Shown piece by piece: positions 44,786-53,104 of a DNA stretch of 64,000 bases. Position numbers and translations under genes: made by a program. The notes beneath the pieces are model-generated. The model searched no databases, was not told the DNA's origin, and was given only the letters and a program-made list of their open reading frames with translations. The stretch's first letter is position 1. Each line of letters opens with the position of its first letter. Source of the stretch: CAYVOV01 sp964453525 (GTDB lineage: Bacteria; Chloroflexota; Dehalococcoidia; Dehalococcoidales; UBA2162); assembly GCA_964453525.1 (NCBI GenBank), contig CAYVOV010000007.1, forward strand, positions 86,730 through 150,729, in the 5' to 3' direction.

Positions 44786-45637
44786 CTATGTGAAGAAAGT
44801 AGTCTCCTCAAGGCGGCGCTCTCCTCTCTGTAGAGGCTCGTTTTTAGCCAGTGCCTCCAGGGTGATTTCCTGTCCTAACAGGGCAGCACCGAGCGCCCCG
44901 GTAATGAGCGGCTCCTCAGGTATGAGAACCTCGCATCCCAGGTTCTCCTTTACGGCTTTAACCACGCCGATATTCCTGGCTACCCCTCCGGTAAATACCA
45001 CGTCCGGCTCCACCCTCAGCCGCTTTGCCATCTTGGTCACCCGGCTGGCGATTGCGTCATGAAGTCCGGCGACAACGTCTTCCAGCAGTTCTCCTTCGGA
45101 GAGACGGGATATCACTTCCTGCTGGGCAAAAACGGTGCAGGTGCTGCTAATCGGTACTTTCTTTTTTGATTTCAGGGAAATATCGCCCAGGTCCTCCACC
45201 TTGAGTCCGAGAGTATCAGCAAGAACCTCCAGGAACCTGCCAGTGCCCGCAGCACACCTGTCATTCATTACAAAATCAAGCAGCTTGCCATCCTTTATCT
45301 TCAGCGCCTTGGCATCCTGCCCTCCGATATCGATGGCAAGCCTTACGCCGGGAAATAAACTCGCCACGCCTCTGGCATGGCAGGTCAACTCCGTAATCTG
45401 ACGGTCGGCAAAAGGTACATTTATCCTGCCGTAGCCGGTAGCTATCACGTAAGATACTTCATCGAACGGTAGACCGCACTGTTCCAGTGCCTCCTCCATT
45501 ACTTTATTCGCCAGGCGGCGGTGCTCAGCACCGGTGTGGTGAATAACACTGGCACAAATCTCAGCCTTTTCATCCGTAATGACCACCTTGGTCATAGTGG
45601 AACCAATATCAATTCCGGCAAAATAGATACCAATCAC
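44786..45637 (-). CDS. 2-hydroxyacyl-CoA dehydratase activase (BadF/HgdC-type ATPase)
   Basis: A 283-residue ASKHA-type ATPase. 'YFAGIDIGSTMTKVVIT' is the phosphate loop, 'AIDIGGQDAKALKI' the second, and 'DRCAAGTGRFLEVL' holds the Cys that ligates the shared [4Fe-4S] cluster between two monomers. These activases deliver a low-potential electron to 2-hydroxyacyl-CoA dehydratases or benzoyl-CoA reductase. The two dehydratase subunits are not next to it. The start is uncertain: GTG overlaps GGAGGTG; an ATT start two codons later cannot be excluded. Confidence 0.9.
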   Translation of the reverse strand: MIGIYFAGIDIGSTMTKVVITDEKAEICASVIHHTGAEHRRLANKVMEEALEQCGLPFDEVSYVIATGYGRINVPFADRQITELTCHARGVASLFPGVRLAIDIGGQDAKALKIKDGKLLDFVMNDRCAAGTGRFLEVLADTLGLKVEDLGDISLKSKKKVPISSTCTVFAQQEVISRLSEGELLEDVVAGLHDAIASRVTKMAKRLRVEPDVVFTGGVARNIGVVKAVKENLGCEVLIPEEPLITGALGAALLGQEITLEALAKNEPLQRGERRLEETTFFT

Positions 45638-45645
45638 CTCCAGAT

Positions 45646-46521
45646 TTAATCATATGGCTGCCACCGCCAAGCGTCACCCTTCTGAATGACAAAGCCCAGT
45701 CCGGGGAATGGAAAGTGAAATGCCAGAACGAGGATTTTTTCATCACAGGCTCTTGCGAGAAGCCGGCGCCTGGTAGTAGCGACCTGTTCAGGTATTAAAT
45801 CAACCGCTGCACACCATTCCGGCTGCTCGAGGTGGATGGGATGGAGTACCGCATCCGATACGCACAGCAGTTGCTCACCTTCCGAAGAAATTAATAGCAC
45901 CATATGTCCCGGTGTATGACCCGGTGCTGAAATCACCCTGATGCCAGGCACGATTTCCACCTCACTATCGATAATGTCGACTTTATCTTCAATCGGCGGA
46001 AGGTTCTTACGGGCGTAGCTCATAAGCACATCCCTGGAGTGTTCGTCGAGTTCCTTTTCCGCCTGTCCCGATATCCAGAAATTCCATTCGTCCCGCCACA
46101 TGACGTAGCGTGCCCCGGGGAACACAAGATTCCCTTCGCTATCGGTATTCCCGCCGATGTGGTCTGGATGCGCATGAGTTATGATTATGGTATCAATATC
46201 ATCAGGGGCAACTCCATGCTCCTTCAGGTTCCGGGCAAGTTTTCCGGTTTCAGGGCTAAGGTCACCGGCGCCTGTATCCACCAGCACTGTGTGCTGAGGT
46301 GTTTTGATAAGGAGACATATGTAGGGGCTTACCCACTCCATCCAGCTTTCGGGATGCAGGTTGTATTCACCAAGGCCTTCCCTGAGTTGCTGTTCCGGGG
46401 CATTGCCGAAAAGAAAAACAGCCGGCGGTGGAAAAGTTGGCGGTGAGTAGGTGTGGGTACCATCGGCAACAGCCATACATTCAAAATTTCCTATTCTGAA
46501 GCCATATGAATCACCTGTCAT
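45646..46521 (-). CDS. MBL-fold metallo-hydrolase
   Basis: A 291-residue metallo-beta-lactamase-fold enzyme. 'THAHPDHIGGN' gives the first Zn site, 'SAPGHTPGHMV' the third His group and 'VSDAVLHP' the bridging Asp. The N-terminal 'CMAVADGTHTYSPP' and the Trp-rich middle part resemble lactonase-like members of the family. It probably hydrolyses a lactone, ester or thioester. ATG follows AGGGAGAG. It precedes the activase gene by 8 bp, so the two are likely in one transcript. Confidence 0.9.
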   Translation of the reverse strand: MTGDSYGFRIGNFECMAVADGTHTYSPPTFPPPAVFLFGNAPEQQLREGLGEYNLHPESWMEWVSPYICLLIKTPQHTVLVDTGAGDLSPETGKLARNLKEHGVAPDDIDTIIITHAHPDHIGGNTDSEGNLVFPGARYVMWRDEWNFWISGQAEKELDEHSRDVLMSYARKNLPPIEDKVDIIDSEVEIVPGIRVISAPGHTPGHMVLLISSEGEQLLCVSDAVLHPIHLEQPEWCAAVDLIPEQVATTRRRLLARACDEKILVLAFHFPFPGLGFVIQKGDAWRWQPYD

Positions 46522-46646
46522 AATAACTCTCCCTTTTCAGTTCCTGCCTGTACTGAAACCTGCTTCAAGTCATTCTTTTATATAACTTGAATAACTTGCT
46601 GTCAAGATAAGCAAGGTTGAGGTTCGAGTGCTACGGCTAGTTAAAC

Positions 46647-46736
46647 TGTCATTGCGAGCCCCGTTTTTATCGGGGCGAAGCAATCACCACGCTCGAAAGA
46701 GGGGATTGCCACGTCGCTATGCTCCTCGCAATGACA
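46647..46736. repeat. 90-bp palindromic-ended repeat
   Basis: It starts TGTCATTGCGAG and ends CTCGCAATGACA, a perfect 12-base inverted pair, with internal GCCCCG...CGGGGC and TGCCACGTC-type pairs. It has no gene and only one copy here. It fills part of the 334-bp gap between the MBL and DinB genes; nothing else is seen in the rest. Confidence 0.8.
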
Positions 46737-46855
46737 CTTAAGGCATAACCTGTTAATTGACTGATATCTCCTTAGTAAAGGATAATAATTTAAATGGAAG
46801 GATTCCGCTTCTCATGCGGGAAAACCCATTAAAAAGTAACAGGCAGGAGGCAACT

Positions 46856-47377
46856 ATGGAATGGCAGGAGTTACTAGCGGCGGAGTTTGACCGCATATCC
46901 AGGTCTCTGGGAGTAGCCCTAGAAGGTCTAAACGAGGAGGACTTGAACTGGCAGCCGAAGCCGGACAGCAATAGCATCGGCTGGCTGACCTGGCACCTGA
47001 CACGCTGGCAGGATTTCCAGATATCCTCTTTCATGAAGGAAGATCAGGTCTGGATTAAGGACGGCTGGTATGAAAAATTCGGACGCCCCGCCGACGCTAA
47101 TGACCATGGCGCCGGACACAAACCGGAGGACCTGGCTAAATTCAAATCGCCGGATGCGGCAACACAGCTGGGCTACCACCAGGCTGTCCTGGCACGGACA
47201 AAATCCTTCCTCAAAACCCTGACTCCGTCCGACCTTGACAAAGTGGTTGAAAACGCGCCCTTCCAGCCTCCTCCGACGGTCGGTATGAGCATCGTCGGCG
47301 TAGTGAATGACGGTATGCAGCATGCCGGACAGGCCGCCTATGTGCGGGGACTCCGCCAGGGCTACGGCTGGCACTAG
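46856..47377 (+). CDS. DinB-family protein
   Basis: The ATG at 46856 follows GCAGGAGG; the longer frame has no such site. A 173-residue four-helix bundle of the DinB/YfiT type: 'IGWLTWHLTRWQDFQ' near residue 45 and 'VNDGMQHAGQAAYVRGL' at the C-terminus give the His metal ligands. Members bind Ni/Zn/Fe and many are thiol-dependent transferases. Nothing tells the substrate. Confidence 0.87.
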   Translation: MEWQELLAAEFDRISRSLGVALEGLNEEDLNWQPKPDSNSIGWLTWHLTRWQDFQISSFMKEDQVWIKDGWYEKFGRPADANDHGAGHKPEDLAKFKSPDAATQLGYHQAVLARTKSFLKTLTPSDLDKVVENAPFQPPPTVGMSIVGVVNDGMQHAGQAAYVRGLRQGYGWH

Positions 47378-47386
47378 GCAGAGTTA

Positions 47387-47857
47387 CTATTTCTCTTCGA
47401 TGGTGATTGTCTTTATAACGTCGCCATTGACCAGGTTTTTCAGGACATCCATACCCTGCTTTAGCTGTCCGAACACGGAGTGGTGATTATTGAGGTGGGG
47501 CTGCGGAGAATAGGTAATGAAAAACTGGGAGCCGTTGGTATTGGGGCCGGCATTAGCCATTGACAGGGCTCCGGTGACGTGGGTGTGCCTGGTGAATTCA
47601 TCGGCAAATTTATAGCCCGGACCACCGCTTCCTGTTCCGGTCGGGTCTCCTCCCTGAGCCATGAAGTCAGGGATAACACGGTGGAACGTGGTGTTATCAT
47701 AGTAGCCGTCGCGCGCCAGAAATACAAAATTATTCACCGTCACCGGGACATCGGCGGCGAACAGCTCCAGGACAAGATTTCCTTTTGCCGTTTCGATTGT
47801 GGCGGTGTATTCTTTATCGGTATCAATTGTCATCGGCGGGGGTGCTGAGTAAGTCAT
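47387..47857 (-). CDS. Peptidyl-prolyl cis-trans isomerase, cyclophilin type
   Basis: A 156-residue cyclophilin without signal peptide, so cytoplasmic. Active-site segments are 'FHRVIPDFMAQGGDPTGTG' (Arg, Phe, Gln) and 'ALSMANAGPNTNGSQFF', ending with 'VINGDVIKTITIEE'-like 'NGDVIKTITIEE'. It isomerises Xaa-Pro bonds in folding proteins. ATG follows GAAAGGATG. Convergent with DinB at a 9-bp gap. Confidence 0.94.
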   Translation of the reverse strand: MTYSAPPPMTIDTDKEYTATIETAKGNLVLELFAADVPVTVNNFVFLARDGYYDNTTFHRVIPDFMAQGGDPTGTGSGGPGYKFADEFTRHTHVTGALSMANAGPNTNGSQFFITYSPQPHLNNHHSVFGQLKQGMDVLKNLVNGDVIKTITIEEK

Positions 47858-47922
47858 GCAATTTCATCCTTTCTTAATAGATTACATCCGTTGTTGAATC
47901 AGGGCCGGTAGAGTGCCAATGG

Positions 47923-48225
47923 TTATTGTACCCGGATGCCCCTGAACTGACTGGGACGGAAGGCGCCAATCTGCACCTGGCCCACAATCTCGTCTCCTTC
48001 AATGGTGGCGGTGACATCTATTTCCAGCCTTCCCACCGGGCTCTCTGCCTCTAAAGAAAAGGAAACGTTGTTTCCGTCTATAGTGCCATCGACAAACGAC
48101 TGCTGCCCGAAGAATCCTTCCATATAACCGTTCAGAGAATCCCCGAAGGTATCGAGGGTGAGAATGATGTTTTCATTTCCCAGGGTTGTCGTCAGTTCTA
48201 CCTTATACGTGCCCTCAATTGCCAT
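47923..48225 (-). CDS. Small beta-rich hypothetical protein
   Basis: A 100-residue soluble protein made mostly of beta strands ('GTYKVELTTTLGNENIILT', then 'VSFSLEAESPVGRLEIDVT'). No cysteines. I do not recognise the family. ATG follows GGAAAGGACG. A truncated duplicate of its 5' end, including the leader, is at 50460-50561. Confidence 0.78.
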   Translation of the reverse strand: MAIEGTYKVELTTTLGNENIILTLDTFGDSLNGYMEGFFGQQSFVDGTIDGNNVSFSLEAESPVGRLEIDVTATIEGDEIVGQVQIGAFRPSQFRGIRVQ

Positions 48226-48478
48226 TAATCACGTCCTTTCCAACTGTCCTGCCTGCGTTGAAGTATATTAATGCATTAACGACTTGTCAATGTCAGCATA
48301 GTGCTATGTCAGAGAAATAATTTTCCAATTTATGGACTTTAGTTTCTGTTTTTCAGTATATATGTCCCAACGGGGAAGGGGCAGGCAAGTGGCATCGCCA
48401 GCCGATTCGGCTGATATTATTCATTTTTAGCCTTGATTCGGACTGCTCCAGACTGTACTTATTAATCTATGAAATGCA

Positions 48479-48507
48479 TTGACAACCAATAAGTCTGTAT
48501 GCAATAT
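48479..48507 (+). promoter_or_regulatory. Predicted promoter of the selenoprotein gene
   Basis: TTGACA, 17 bases, CAATAT in the 416-bp gap 48226-48641; it would give a leader of about 128 bases. I see nothing else in this gap. Confidence 0.5.
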
Positions 48508-48641
48508 TTGGTTTATTGATTAAAATGCTAAATCCTGATTACCAATACCGGTTCGAAATAGAGTGGGAGGAGATACGATATATAGAATCAAGCTTGGGGT
48601 ATTATTGTGCGGTTGTGAAATATTAAAAAAGGAGAGTAAAC

Positions 48642-50447
48642 ATGGTAACGGAAGATAAAGTCTACAAATGTCTTAATCCCTCCGGTATCCTGATGCCAGC
48701 ACTGACATACCCTCTGGCAGAACGCCTCGATACCCTTGACGGTAAAACCATTCACCTCAGTATCACCGGAGAACCGGATATAACCATTCCTTTAGAAAAA
48801 AGACTGAAAACAGATTACCCTGAAGTGAACTGGACAGTGAATAAAACATATGGCATCGCTCCGGTCGAATTGTCAGATGAGGAAATCAAGACCACAGATG
48901 CTATGATACTGGGAGTCTGCTGGTGAAGCGGCACTGTGTGGGTGCAGTTGCCCTACATAGCCAAACTTGAGAAAGCCGGTGTCCCAACAGTGCTCCTTAC
49001 CTATAAAGACCAGCTTAATATGATAGAGCACACAGGACGAGAAAATGGTTTCCCTAATGTACGAACCGTCTGTGCTTCGCGGATGCTTCCCGGACCGGAA
49101 GATGTTGATAACTGGGTAGGTTCTTTGATGGAAGCCCTGACAAAACCCCTGACCGAAAAAGAAAAAGAAAGCGGTTTATGGGCACCATCGCAGGACAGGA
49201 TACTTTTTGAAGGCACTCTTGATGAGGCTCAGGCCTTTTATCAGCAGACCAAGTTTATCCCTCCGCCAGTCAATGCGCCTCTATGTATCTATACTGACGG
49301 CTTACCGATAGTAGTCCCCACCGAGGAACGGGTAAAAGAGATGCTCACCGGCACCAGTCACCGACCGGACGAAGTGATAACCTACCAGCATGATATAGAA
49401 CCGACGTCGGCAGTGGTAGGGGGTGCCATAGCAGGAGCAGAAAATGTGGTGGCTGGAGCGGTGACCAGGATTATGGGAATGATCGCGAAGAAAGGCGACG
49501 TGGTCCGTTTTCATCCTAATGACTGTACGGCTACCGTAGAGAAGGTGGCGACTATTGCCGTCATGGCCGGCTGTAAACCGGAGCACCTGCCCGTGGTCCT
49601 GGCGCTTTCCCAGTCCGGGTGCCGCACCTCGACTACTGTCATGAGCAGCCAGGCGGTATGTCTCAGCGGTCCCATTGTTAAAGAGTTAGGAATGAACACT
49701 GGCTGTGGCTTGTTCGGTCCCGGCAGCCCGGTAAATGCCCCCATAGGTCGCGCCTATCAACTTATGGCAATCAATCTCAGCGGTGCCATTCCGGGAGTGA
49801 ACCGGATGAGCAGTCTCGGCAGCCCGATTAACAATGGTGGTTGCTGCTTCGGCGAGAATGCCGCCGGACTGCCCCCGGGCTGGAAAGGCTTGAACGAGGA
49901 GTTTGGTTTCAATAAAGACGAAAGCATTGTCATGACGATGATATTTGAAGGTGGCGTATCGGGACGGCAGTTCTCTCCGGGCGGCTACCGGGCACTTCAG
50001 AAGAGCGGACACGGTGGCATTGCCAGACGACTTGGTGTAAAAGGTATGCCTGGCCCGCACAACTGGCTGGAATACTATACCCACAGTCTCTGGGCAAACC
50101 GGGAGGGAGCCGTTACACTGGTCATGGTCCCTGAGATGGCGCGTCACCTGTATGATTATGGCTTCAAGACCAAGGATGAAGTCTATGAATGGCTCTGGAA
50201 GCAGAGCTTTGGGCCGGTATCAGAATATAGAAACCGCTCCTGGCCCGATTTTATCACCAACGGCTGGATGAGCAAAGAAGGGACTTCAGGTAAGTCATGG
50301 AAGGAGCTGCCCGATGACTATCAGGTACCCTTAGCCGGTAACTTTCCGGGCAGCAACTGCATCATTGTTGCCAGCAGCGAAGAGGAAGTGTGCTGTAATA
50401 TTGAGGGTGGTCGTGGTACTGCTTTCAGCATAGATGCCTGGCGGTAG
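48642..50447 (+). CDS. UGSC-like selenoprotein (in-frame UGA as selenocysteine)
   Basis: Codon 95 (48924-48926) is TGA, and the reading frames before and after it are in phase: 94 codons from ATG 48642 (after AAAGGAGAG) and 506 after, giving 601 residues. The motif is Cys93-Trp94-Sec95-Ser-Gly-Thr, followed 15 residues later by 'LEKAGVPTVLL', as in the UGSC family after its Sec-Gly-Ser-Cys. The C-terminal 400 residues ('MAGCKPEHLPVVLAL', 'GCGLFGPGSPVNAPIG') also resemble long UGSC proteins. A bulged hairpin starts 3 bases after the UGA. Function of the family is not established; a redox role is likely. The alternative is a nonsense mutation. No sel genes are in the window. Confidence 0.85.
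48930..48952 (+). promoter_or_regulatory. SECIS-like hairpin directly after the UGA
   Basis: GGCACTG (48930-48936) pairs with CAG and TGCC (48945-48952), leaving one bulged U at 48948 and an 8-base loop, UGUGGGUG. A bulged U and G-rich loop are features of bacterial SECIS elements read by SelB. The loop begins 11 bases after the UGA, which is nearer than usual in known cases. Confidence 0.65.
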
Positions 50448-50459
50448 GGCCCGGATAGT

Positions 50460-50561
50460 TTATCCGTTCAGTAAATCCCCGAAGGTATCAAGTGTGAGAA
50501 TGATGTTTTCATTTCCCAGGGTTGTCGTCAGTTCCACCTTATAGGTGCCCTCAATTGCCAT
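50460..50561 (-). pseudogene. Truncated copy of the small beta protein gene at 47923
   Basis: The first 33 codons match the gene at 47923-48225 nearly exactly, then TAA. The similarity extends upstream into the leader to about 50640. The rest of the gene (67 codons) is missing. The two copies are in the same orientation and flank the selenoprotein gene. Confidence 0.8.
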
Positions 50562-50711
50562 CAAACCACGTCCTTTCAAACTGCCCTGCCTTTGTTGAAG
50601 CATATTGAGGCATCATCGGCTTGTCAATGTTAGTGAGGCGTTCTACTCGATAGAAAGAGTGCATTGACTAACATATCGTTCTGGGATAACCTTATCTACA
50701 CAGGAAGATTT

Positions 50712-51329
50712 ATGGAAACGCCTGAAATCATATCAATAGCTAAAGATGCAGTAGTGGGCTTGTCAGCACTTGCTGTTGCAATAATTGCCTTAGTAGGACT
50801 AACAACCTGGAGAAGAGAGTTAACCGGAAGAGCTAGATTTGAAACGGCAAGTAATATGATGCGTATATGCTACAGGTTGAGAGCTGACTTCAGTTGGGTA
50901 CGACATATAATCACCAGGCACTATGAGTGGGCTGGAAGACCAAAACAAGAAAATGAAGTATCGAGTGAATCTCCAATATATGACGAATGGTATGCCAAGA
51001 ACAACCGCCTATCTTCTGTAGTCGAAAGTCTTAACAAGGCAACAGAAGCTCAATGGGAAGCTGAGATACTTCTGGATGAAGTCTCAATACAAGAGGTGAG
51101 AGCAGTCATCAAGTCATATAGAGAGAGTTATGCTGATTTGGCTTCAGCAATTGAATCTTACTTCGATGTTAGAAGAGATGAAGCTAAATCTAGTGAGCCA
51201 TATAAGGATCAAGATTGGCTTAGAGAACTTAGGAATATTATATACTCATCTACGGATGATGATTTCTCAAAAAAGGTAGATGATGCAACCAATAGAATAT
51301 CAAAAACATTGAAAAAGTTTGTAAGATAA
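50712..51329 (+). CDS. Hypothetical membrane-anchored protein, AT-rich
   Basis: The ATG at 50712 follows ACAGGAAG; a TTG at 50664 is also possible. The 205-residue protein has one membrane helix at residues 11-31 ('VVGLSALAVAIIALVGL') followed by a charged helical domain with many Arg and Glu. Its A+T content is clearly above its neighbours, which suggests later acquisition. I do not recognise the family. It stands alone between the truncated duplicate and the convergent CoA-transferase B. Confidence 0.72.
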   Translation: METPEIISIAKDAVVGLSALAVAIIALVGLTTWRRELTGRARFETASNMMRICYRLRADFSWVRHIITRHYEWAGRPKQENEVSSESPIYDEWYAKNNRLSSVVESLNKATEAQWEAEILLDEVSIQEVRAVIKSYRESYADLASAIESYFDVRRDEAKSSEPYKDQDWLRELRNIIYSSTDDDFSKKVDDATNRISKTLKKFVR

Positions 51330-51371
51330 CATGCCTCCCCAGCCTGCATTGGAATCAGCACCCTGTAGAAT

Positions 51372-52103
51372 CTATAACTGGTATTCTTTGAAATCGGCGG
51401 CTATTTCCATATCGACTCCGGTGAGCAGCTTGACCTCATCTGCCGTCCAGCCGGGGGCGGTCTCTTTAAGGAGCAGGCCTTCTTTCTTTCCCTTCTCTCC
51501 TTTTACCTCAATCACCGCCAGGTCGGTTACTATCAGGTCTACCTGCTGCGGGGCACCGGTGAGGGGCATGGTGAGTTCTTTAACTATTTTTGAGTTGCCG
51601 TATTTATCAAGATGAGTGATGGCAACGATACACCTCTTCGGCCCGATTGTCAGCTCAAAGGCGCCGCCGATGCCGATTCCCCAGTTCGGCACCGGGTATT
51701 CGAACGCCCAGTTGGCGAAGTCGCCCTTTTCCGATACCTGGAAACCACCAAGGACGCCGGCGTCAATGTGACCTCCCCTTAGCATACCGAACGCCTCACC
51801 GAAGTCGAACATCGCCATCCCCGGCAGCTCCCGTACCTGCTGGATTGATGAATTGTGGACGCACAGGTCCATCTCCTCCCACTCATCGAGGGTATAGGCC
51901 GCACCGTATCCCAGAATCCCGTTCTCTCCGTGCCAGTGTATATCCACTCCCTGAGGCACATAATTGCCCACCAGCCCTGGTATGCCCCTGCCCAGGTTGA
52001 CGATATCGCCGTCTTTGAACTCCTTCGCTACCCGCATGGCAATGGTGTCAACATCCAGTTTGCTTTCGTTGTACCGCTTTACCAGTTTTTCACGCTCATC
52101 CAT
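51372..52103 (-). CDS. CoA-transferase family I, subunit B (second pair)
   Basis: A 243-residue B subunit with catalytic Glu60 in 'HGENGILGYG'. 'GRGIPGLVGNYVPQG' and 'FELTIGPKRCIVAITHLDK' are typical, though the sequence is clearly diverged from the B subunit at 8982. ATG follows GGGAGGGG. Its start overlaps the A gene end by 8 bases, so the two are translated together. Substrate unknown. Confidence 0.93.
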   Translation of the reverse strand: MDEREKLVKRYNESKLDVDTIAMRVAKEFKDGDIVNLGRGIPGLVGNYVPQGVDIHWHGENGILGYGAAYTLDEWEEMDLCVHNSSIQQVRELPGMAMFDFGEAFGMLRGGHIDAGVLGGFQVSEKGDFANWAFEYPVPNWGIGIGGAFELTIGPKRCIVAITHLDKYGNSKIVKELTMPLTGAPQQVDLIVTDLAVIEVKGEKGKKEGLLLKETAPGWTADEVKLLTGVDMEIAADFKEYQL

Positions 52104-52911
52104 TTTTACCCCTCCCTGACACGGCTTCCATCATTCTTCGCCTGGAGCCTCCGGGGCCGAACGACTGCACCTTCATCACCTCGTCCCATTCGGCGCTGCC
52201 CTTCCCGCCTTTTGGAATTTTGACTATGCGGTCGACATAAAGATGCGGAGTATGCACGTGGTCGGGGTCGATTTCACCCGGCTCTACAATTTCAAGGACT
52301 TCGGCTATCGTAACTTTTGATGCCCTGGCGACGAGCGGGTTATGCACCCTCTGCCCTCTCCGGTAAATGAGGTTGCCCAGCCGGTCTGCTTTCCATGCTT
52401 TAACAAAACCAAAGTCCGGCACAATTGGCTTTTCAAGGAGGTATTCTTTGCCGTCAATGACAAATTTCTCATTCTGCTCCTCGAGGAATGTCCCGATACC
52501 CACCGGAGTAAGAATACCGCCGTAGCCGCTGGCGGCGGCTTCAAGTTTGGTACATATATTGCCGAAGGTTGTGGGGATGACCTCGATATTCTGCATTACC
52601 GCCGAGAATTCGTCGGTATTGGCTTCCGCCCGGCTTGTGTAGACCATGCTGGTGAAGCCGGTGATAACCTTTTTCACCTTGCCCGGCTGCATCACGCAGT
52701 GACTGGGACCATAGGTGGGAATGGGCCCCTCCTCTCTTATCGGCATTACCATATTGCCCATAATGGTAAGGTCTTTAACATCTTTGTTATACAGTGCTTC
52801 CCAGAGGTTAACGGCCTGGCTGGCGGTGCCGAAAGTAGAAAAGGCGATTATTGCCCCGTCGAAGATATCGGCCACCGCTTCATCAAAACTGCTGAATATC
52901 TTGTTCTTCAC
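52096..52911 (-). CDS. CoA-transferase family I, subunit A (second pair)
   Basis: A 271-residue A subunit that starts 'KNKIFSSFDEAVADIFDGA', very close to the start of the first A subunit, then diverges ('IAFSTFGTASQAVNLWEAL'). It lacks the Pro/Arg-rich insertion of that copy. Near residue 145 it has 'GILTPVGIGTFLEEQN'. GTG start follows GGAGGAAATTTGCT. The last 40 residues are a Gly/Arg tail ('GGSRRRMMEAVSGRG') not seen in the first copy. Confidence 0.92.
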   Translation of the reverse strand: MKNKIFSSFDEAVADIFDGAIIAFSTFGTASQAVNLWEALYNKDVKDLTIMGNMVMPIREEGPIPTYGPSHCVMQPGKVKKVITGFTSMVYTSRAEANTDEFSAVMQNIEVIPTTFGNICTKLEAAASGYGGILTPVGIGTFLEEQNEKFVIDGKEYLLEKPIVPDFGFVKAWKADRLGNLIYRRGQRVHNPLVARASKVTIAEVLEIVEPGEIDPDHVHTPHLYVDRIVKIPKGGKGSAEWDEVMKVQSFGPGGSRRRMMEAVSGRGKNG

Positions 52912-53104
52912 AGCAAATTTCCTCCTCCTTAACTCTTTTTCAGTTAAAGCCCGCTCTTAAAACCATCAAGCTATCGCAGATAACTATATACATATTTTAC
53001 AGAGGTTGCAATATGCGAAGAGTGCAGGACGGTGTCAACCACCAGATTGACATTCATTGCATCGAGGTGATACTCTGCATTACAAAAACTCAAGGAGTAA
53101 GCCA

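Noticed and set aside
46757..46855. Longer start for the DinB-family gene
   Set aside because: No ribosome site, while the ATG at 46856 has GCAGGAGG at the right distance and fits family length.
48924..48926. TGA as an ordinary stop that splits the gene, or a genetic code in which TGA means Trp
   Set aside because: The frames are in phase and both parts match one family; several other genes here end with TGA (for example at 18204, 28318 and 41455), so a code change is not supported. A nonsense mutation remains possible.
49686..50147. Minus-strand frame opposite the selenoprotein gene
   Set aside because: Shadow of the real gene; composition is unlike a protein.
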